Origin: CAWCAL01 sp963695075
GTDB taxonomy: Bacteria > Actinomycetota > Acidimicrobiia > Acidimicrobiales > CAWCAL01
Length of the DNA: 64,000 bases
Assembly (NCBI GenBank): GCA_963695075.1
Contig: CAVOFR010000003.1
Span: forward strand, 310,001-374,000
Reading direction: 5' to 3'
Shown here piece after piece: positions 61,212 to 64,000 of the stretch. The position numbers and the translations under genes are program-made. How positions within the stretch are numbered: position 1 is the stretch's first letter; the number at the start of each line of letters is the position of its first letter. Under the pieces are notes generated by a model. The model ran no database searches and had not been told where the DNA came from. It saw only the letters and a list, made by a program, of their open reading frames with translations.

Positions 61212-61701
61212 TGGGGCTCCCGCATAGTTCTGCCAATAGCTTCACCGGTGGTGGTGGGCCGACGCAAGGCACGATCGGCCCACGAGACCCCGGGTGGTTT
61301 CACCGATGGTGGAGCCGGGCCGGCGGAGCAGCGGCACGCGAGAACCCGATGCCGAAGGCCGGCCGGCGGATCATCGCCGGCCCAAGATGACAGCAAGGCT
61401 GCGGAGACGGAGCGGAGCAGCGGCACGCGAGAACCCGATGCCGAAGGCCGGCCGGCGGATTATCGCCGGCCGGCGATGACAGCAAGGCTGCGGAGACGGA
61501 GCGGAGCAGCGGCACGCGAGAACCCGATGCCGAAGGCCGGCCGGCGGATTATCGCCGGCCCGAGGTGACTGTCACAGGGGTGCGGGTACAACTGACCCAC
61601 AGCTCGCGGGCCCGGGTGGCCGCCTCGATCGGTCAAATCACCAGCGGAGCTCCGCCATCCCGTCCTCACCTCTCGACCACGTCCTCGATCTCCTCGCCGA
61701 G
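61212..61701. other. 490-nt stretch without a supported gene, mostly repeat array
   Basis: Between the PqqD-like gene and the hypothetical gene at 61702. It contains the 89-bp array (61323-61569). The rest is ordinary GC-rich DNA: I see no ribosome site or conserved reading frame, though a minus-strand frame of 72 codons (61208-61426) ends on the PqqD-like start and a frame reaches back from 61702 without a start codon. Confidence 0.6.
61323..61569 (+). repeat. 89-bp tandem repeat, about 2.8 copies
   Basis: Copies start at 61323, 61412 and 61501 (last one partial, ~69 bp) and are nearly identical. Each contains GCGGAGCAGCGGCACGCGAG and a GC-rich hairpin of about 8-11 bp stem with loop GATTAT or GATCAT (near 61368, 61457 and 61546). 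There are no spacers of constant length between them, so it is a direct array, not a CRISPR. Confidence 0.9.
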
Positions 61702-62049
61702 GTGGCGCCGCCACCGCTGCCCGTCGTCATCGCCATCCGCCTGGATTCGACGATCGAGTTCGAGGTCCATCCCCTGGACGAGGACGACCCACTCGGAAGC
61801 GCCGAGCTCCTGGCTGTGGGGTCCGACATCGACGGGGTGGTCATCGCCGTACCGGCAGCCCCCCATCGCACCCTCGTTCCCACCGGTGAGCCGGCAGGAA
61901 CGCTGCTCCACCTGGTCGGCCGGCAGGGTGAGGCCGCGACCCGGTGGATCGACCGGACCGGAGCGGTGACCATACTCTCCGCCGATCCGGACATCGACGG
62001 CGGACAGCTGCACCAGAGGGCCAGGGCCATCCTCTTCCCGCCGGAATGA
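61702..62049 (+). CDS. Hypothetical protein, 115 residues
   Basis: Begins with GTG 61702 and reads MAPPPLPVVIAIRLDSTIEF. Beta strands alternate with charged turns (DEDDPLGSAELLAVG), the middle has a VIAVPAAPHRTLVP stretch, and it ends near HQRARAILFPPE. A continuous frame without a start codon runs further upstream (LDHVLDLLAEV), so the true start may be earlier with an unusual codon or a sequence error. No family recognised; it is convergent with astB. Confidence 0.55.
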   Translation: MAPPPLPVVIAIRLDSTIEFEVHPLDEDDPLGSAELLAVGSDIDGVVIAVPAAPHRTLVPTGEPAGTLLHLVGRQGEAATRWIDRTGAVTILSADPDIDGGQLHQRARAILFPPE

Positions 62050-62067
62050 CCGAGCCGGCCGGCAACG

Positions 62068-63393
62068 TCAGGCGCGCTGGAAGTCGTACAGCAGGCCCAG
62101 GCCGAGGACCCCGGTCAGTTCGTCCAGGGCGCGGCGGCTCTCCTCGAGAAGCTGCGGATCGGCCAGATCGCTGACCACCAGCTCATCGCGGTAATGGCGA
62201 TGCACCCACTCCTCGAGCCGGTCGACGGCGCGGTGATCCAGTCGACAGGCGGTACCGACGGCTTCGGCCTCGGCATCGGTCAGTTCGACGCGAAGTCGCA
62301 AGCAGGCCGGTCCTCCGCCGTTGCCCATGCTCTCGGACAGGTCCACCAGTTCCACGGCATCGACATGGCCGCCCTCCACCAATCCGTCGACGGCGGCTCG
62401 CGCCGCCGGCACCCGGACCACCTCCGACGGCGCCACCAGGACCGTCCGGCCGTCCTCGGCCGTGACCAGCTGGCTGTTGAAGAGGTACGAACGAACGGCC
62501 GCGGCCAGGTCCAGCATCTCCCCGGGAAGTTCCGCAACCCTCATCCCCGGCATCATTTCGCGCAGCCGGCCGACCACCTCGGGCTGGTCCACGAAGGCCT
62601 GCTCATGGCAGATCAGGAGATACTCGTGTCCCACGGCGATCACATCGTTGTGGAACACACCGGCATCGATCGCATCGGGATGCTGTTGGGCGAAGAGGAC
62701 ACGATCGCCGTCGAGGCCTCCGCCCCTGGCCACGGCGGCCGACGCCAGGTCGGTCTGACGGCCGCGGAATCGGCGGTCGGAGGGCTCGGGATGGCCCACC
62801 CGTCGGCCGTACACGAAGAGATGCGCACCCGGCTCACCGGGCCGACCGAATCGCGTGTGGTTGGCCGCGCCCTCGTCTCCCAGTGAATCCTGCGACGGTA
62901 GAGCGGTCCCGACCACGAACCGGTCCCGATCACCGAAGACCGTGTCGAGGATGCGCTTCGTCATGGGCGGTTCGAGCGAGCGGTGCAACTGGGAGGTCAG
63001 GTTGGCCGGGGTGAAGTGGACCCGACCGTCGGGCGAGTCCGACGAGGGAACCACGGTGGCCGCGTTGGCCACCCACATAGGCGAAGCCGACGTCGCGGAG
63101 AGGAAGAGGTCGGGTGCCTCGGCGACGGCCCGCGAGAGCACGGCCGAATCGTCGCCCGAGAATCCCACCGAGCGCAGGAACCGCACGTCGGGGCGGGGAT
63201 GGGGCGGCAGGATTCCCTGGGATACACCCAGGTCGATCAACCGCCGCATCTTGGTCAGCCCCTGAAGGGCGGCGGCGCGAGGGTTGGACACCGATCCGAG
63301 ACTCGCGGCGCTGGCCATGTTGCCGACGGCCAGGCCGGCAAAGGTGTGGGTGGGGCCCACCAGGCCGTCGAAGTTCCATTCCCTGGTATTCAC
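62068..63393 (-). CDS. astB: N-succinylarginine dihydrolase
   Basis: 441 residues, the length of AstB. Key features are FDGLVGPTHTFAGLAVGNMAS at the start, HLFVYGRR, NDVIAVGHEYLLICHE and the catalytic cysteine in NGGGPACLRLRV (about 364). It converts succinylarginine to succinylornithine with release of CO2 and ammonia, step two of the arginine succinyltransferase pathway. GTG 63393 overlaps the astD stop by 4 nt (GTGA), so the two are coupled. The pathway is best known in proteobacteria, so its presence here is of interest. Confidence 0.9.
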   Translation of the reverse strand: MNTREWNFDGLVGPTHTFAGLAVGNMASAASLGSVSNPRAAALQGLTKMRRLIDLGVSQGILPPHPRPDVRFLRSVGFSGDDSAVLSRAVAEAPDLFLSATSASPMWVANAATVVPSSDSPDGRVHFTPANLTSQLHRSLEPPMTKRILDTVFGDRDRFVVGTALPSQDSLGDEGAANHTRFGRPGEPGAHLFVYGRRVGHPEPSDRRFRGRQTDLASAAVARGGGLDGDRVLFAQQHPDAIDAGVFHNDVIAVGHEYLLICHEQAFVDQPEVVGRLREMMPGMRVAELPGEMLDLAAAVRSYLFNSQLVTAEDGRTVLVAPSEVVRVPAARAAVDGLVEGGHVDAVELVDLSESMGNGGGPACLRLRVELTDAEAEAVGTACRLDHRAVDRLEEWVHRHYRDELVVSDLADPQLLEESRRALDELTGVLGLGLLYDFQRA

Positions 63394-64000
63394 CAGGGCA
63401 GGCCGGGGCCGGCTTCATCCGGCCGAGCGGGTCGTTCAGCGACCAGCGACGCAACCGGGTACGCGCAGGAGTCGGCCGCGTAGTAGGCGCTGGGGCGGTG
63501 ATTGCCCGAGTGACCGGTGCCCCCGAACGGGGATCCACTCGACGCTCCCGTCGTCGGGCGATTCCAGTTGACTATCCCCGCCGTGCTCCCGCGCAGGAAC
63601 CGCTCCCATTCGGCCCGGTCCTCGCTGACGAGGCCGGCGGCCAGGCCGAATCGTGTGTCGTTGGCCTGGCCGATCGCCTCATCGAACGACTCGACCCGGC
63701 TGATCTGGACCAGGGGCCCGAACCACTCCTCGTCGGGCGTCTCGCACCCCGTCACGTCCACCACCGAGGGGGTGACGAATCCGTGCGCCCCGCGCGTCAT
63801 CGGCAGCACCGAACGTCCACCCGACTCGACCAACATCTGCTCGGCGCTCATGAGGCCGTCGGCCGCCACCGCCGAGATGACCGGGCCGCAGAACGGCTGA
63901 GGCTCGTCGAAGGGGGCGCCGACGACGAGGGACTCGGCCGCCCAGGCGAGACGCTCGACGAACCGATCGCCCCATGCTCCGTCGGGGATGATCACCCGGC
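63390..64000 (-). CDS. astD: Succinylglutamate-semialdehyde dehydrogenase, C-terminal part (5' end outside window)
   Basis: The last ~203 residues of an aldehyde dehydrogenase of the AstD type. Visible are RVIIPDGAWGDRFVERL, GFVTPSVVDVTG, DEEWFGPLVQISRVESFDEA and the C-terminal TTGASSGSPFGGTGHSGNHR, where the reading matches AstD rather than generic ALDHs. The catalytic cysteine lies outside the window. It oxidises succinylglutamate semialdehyde with NAD. The gene is followed by astB with a 4-nt overlap, an operon order found in ast clusters. Confidence 0.85.
   Translation of the reverse strand, partial: RVIIPDGAWGDRFVERLAWAAESLVVGAPFDEPQPFCGPVISAVAADGLMSAEQMLVESGGRSVLPMTRGAHGFVTPSVVDVTGCETPDEEWFGPLVQISRVESFDEAIGQANDTRFGLAAGLVSEDRAEWERFLRGSTAGIVNWNRPTTGASSGSPFGGTGHSGNHRPSAYYAADSCAYPVASLVAERPARPDEAGPGLPW

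Noticed and set aside
61323..61569. CRISPR array candidate
   Set aside because: The 89-bp units are directly joined with no unique spacers, and there are no cas genes.

Overview
The window reads as a GC-rich actinobacterial chromosome fragment, most likely from the Acidimicrobiia or a relative; the class is an inference. Supporting signs are a mycothiol S-conjugate amidase, three F420-type luciferase-like oxidoreductases plus the F420 biosynthesis gene cofC/fbiD next to gpsA, two WS/DGAT wax-ester/triacylglycerol synthases, an ImuA'/ImuB/DnaE2 mutasome, and actinobacterial SOS boxes of the CGAAC-N4-GTTCG type. Genes are tightly packed on both strands with many 1-4 nt start/stop overlaps. No rRNA, tRNA, CRISPR array, transposase or phage gene was found.

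Layout. 1-7 kb: a VanW-type tail, a WS/DGAT acyltransferase, a geranylgeranyl-reductase-like FAD enzyme broken by one extra base, a DoxX/F420-oxidoreductase pair and a secreted PHB-depolymerase-like esterase. 7-19 kb: Bax-inhibitor-1 protein, acyl-CoA synthetase, (3R)-hydroxyacyl-CoA dehydrogenase-like SDR, TetR, a GGDEF-EAL protein, PAP2 phosphatase, a second WS/DGAT, then a plus-strand run of F420 oxidoreductase, SDR, Mug glycosylase, AttH/CrtC-like protein and a large HerA-like ATPase. 21-31 kb: pyrophosphatase, a third F420 oxidoreductase, a thioesterase, amidase, thiolase, a nuclease lipoprotein, a YdjC deacetylase, mca, and an NfeD/stomatin pair whose stomatin also carries one extra base. 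31-35 kb: a duplicated PhoU-RCK_C protein with an MgtE-like transporter, a PEBP lipoprotein and a thioesterase.

35-44 kb holds the SOS mutagenesis genes: dnaE2 and imuA'-imuB, each behind its own SOS box and separated by a membrane protein and an APH-fold kinase. 44-48 kb: acyl-CoA dehydrogenase, RNase Z coupled to RNase HII, and small conserved proteins (GYD, CutA). 48-57 kb: a GH38 alpha-mannosidase, a class III nucleotide cyclase, a putative glycosidase, gpsA, cofC, an EEP hydrolase and a PIG-L deacetylase. 57-64 kb: a DUF4015-like membrane-anchored glycosidase, a HIT / class V aminotransferase / PqqD-like cluster beside a 490-nt gene-free stretch with an 89-bp tandem repeat, and astB plus the 3' part of astD of the arginine succinyltransferase pathway.

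The metabolic theme is acyl-CoA and storage-lipid turnover (two WS/DGATs, acyl-CoA synthetase, hydroxyacyl-CoA dehydrogenase, thiolase, acyl-CoA dehydrogenase, two thioesterases) combined with F420 redox chemistry. The least explained items are the repeats: a 25-bp element present three times around 21-24 kb, hairpins at gene ends (13.5, 35.3 and 45.8 kb), a 17-bp triplication that duplicates the start codon of the cyclase gene, and the 89-bp array next to the PqqD-like gene.
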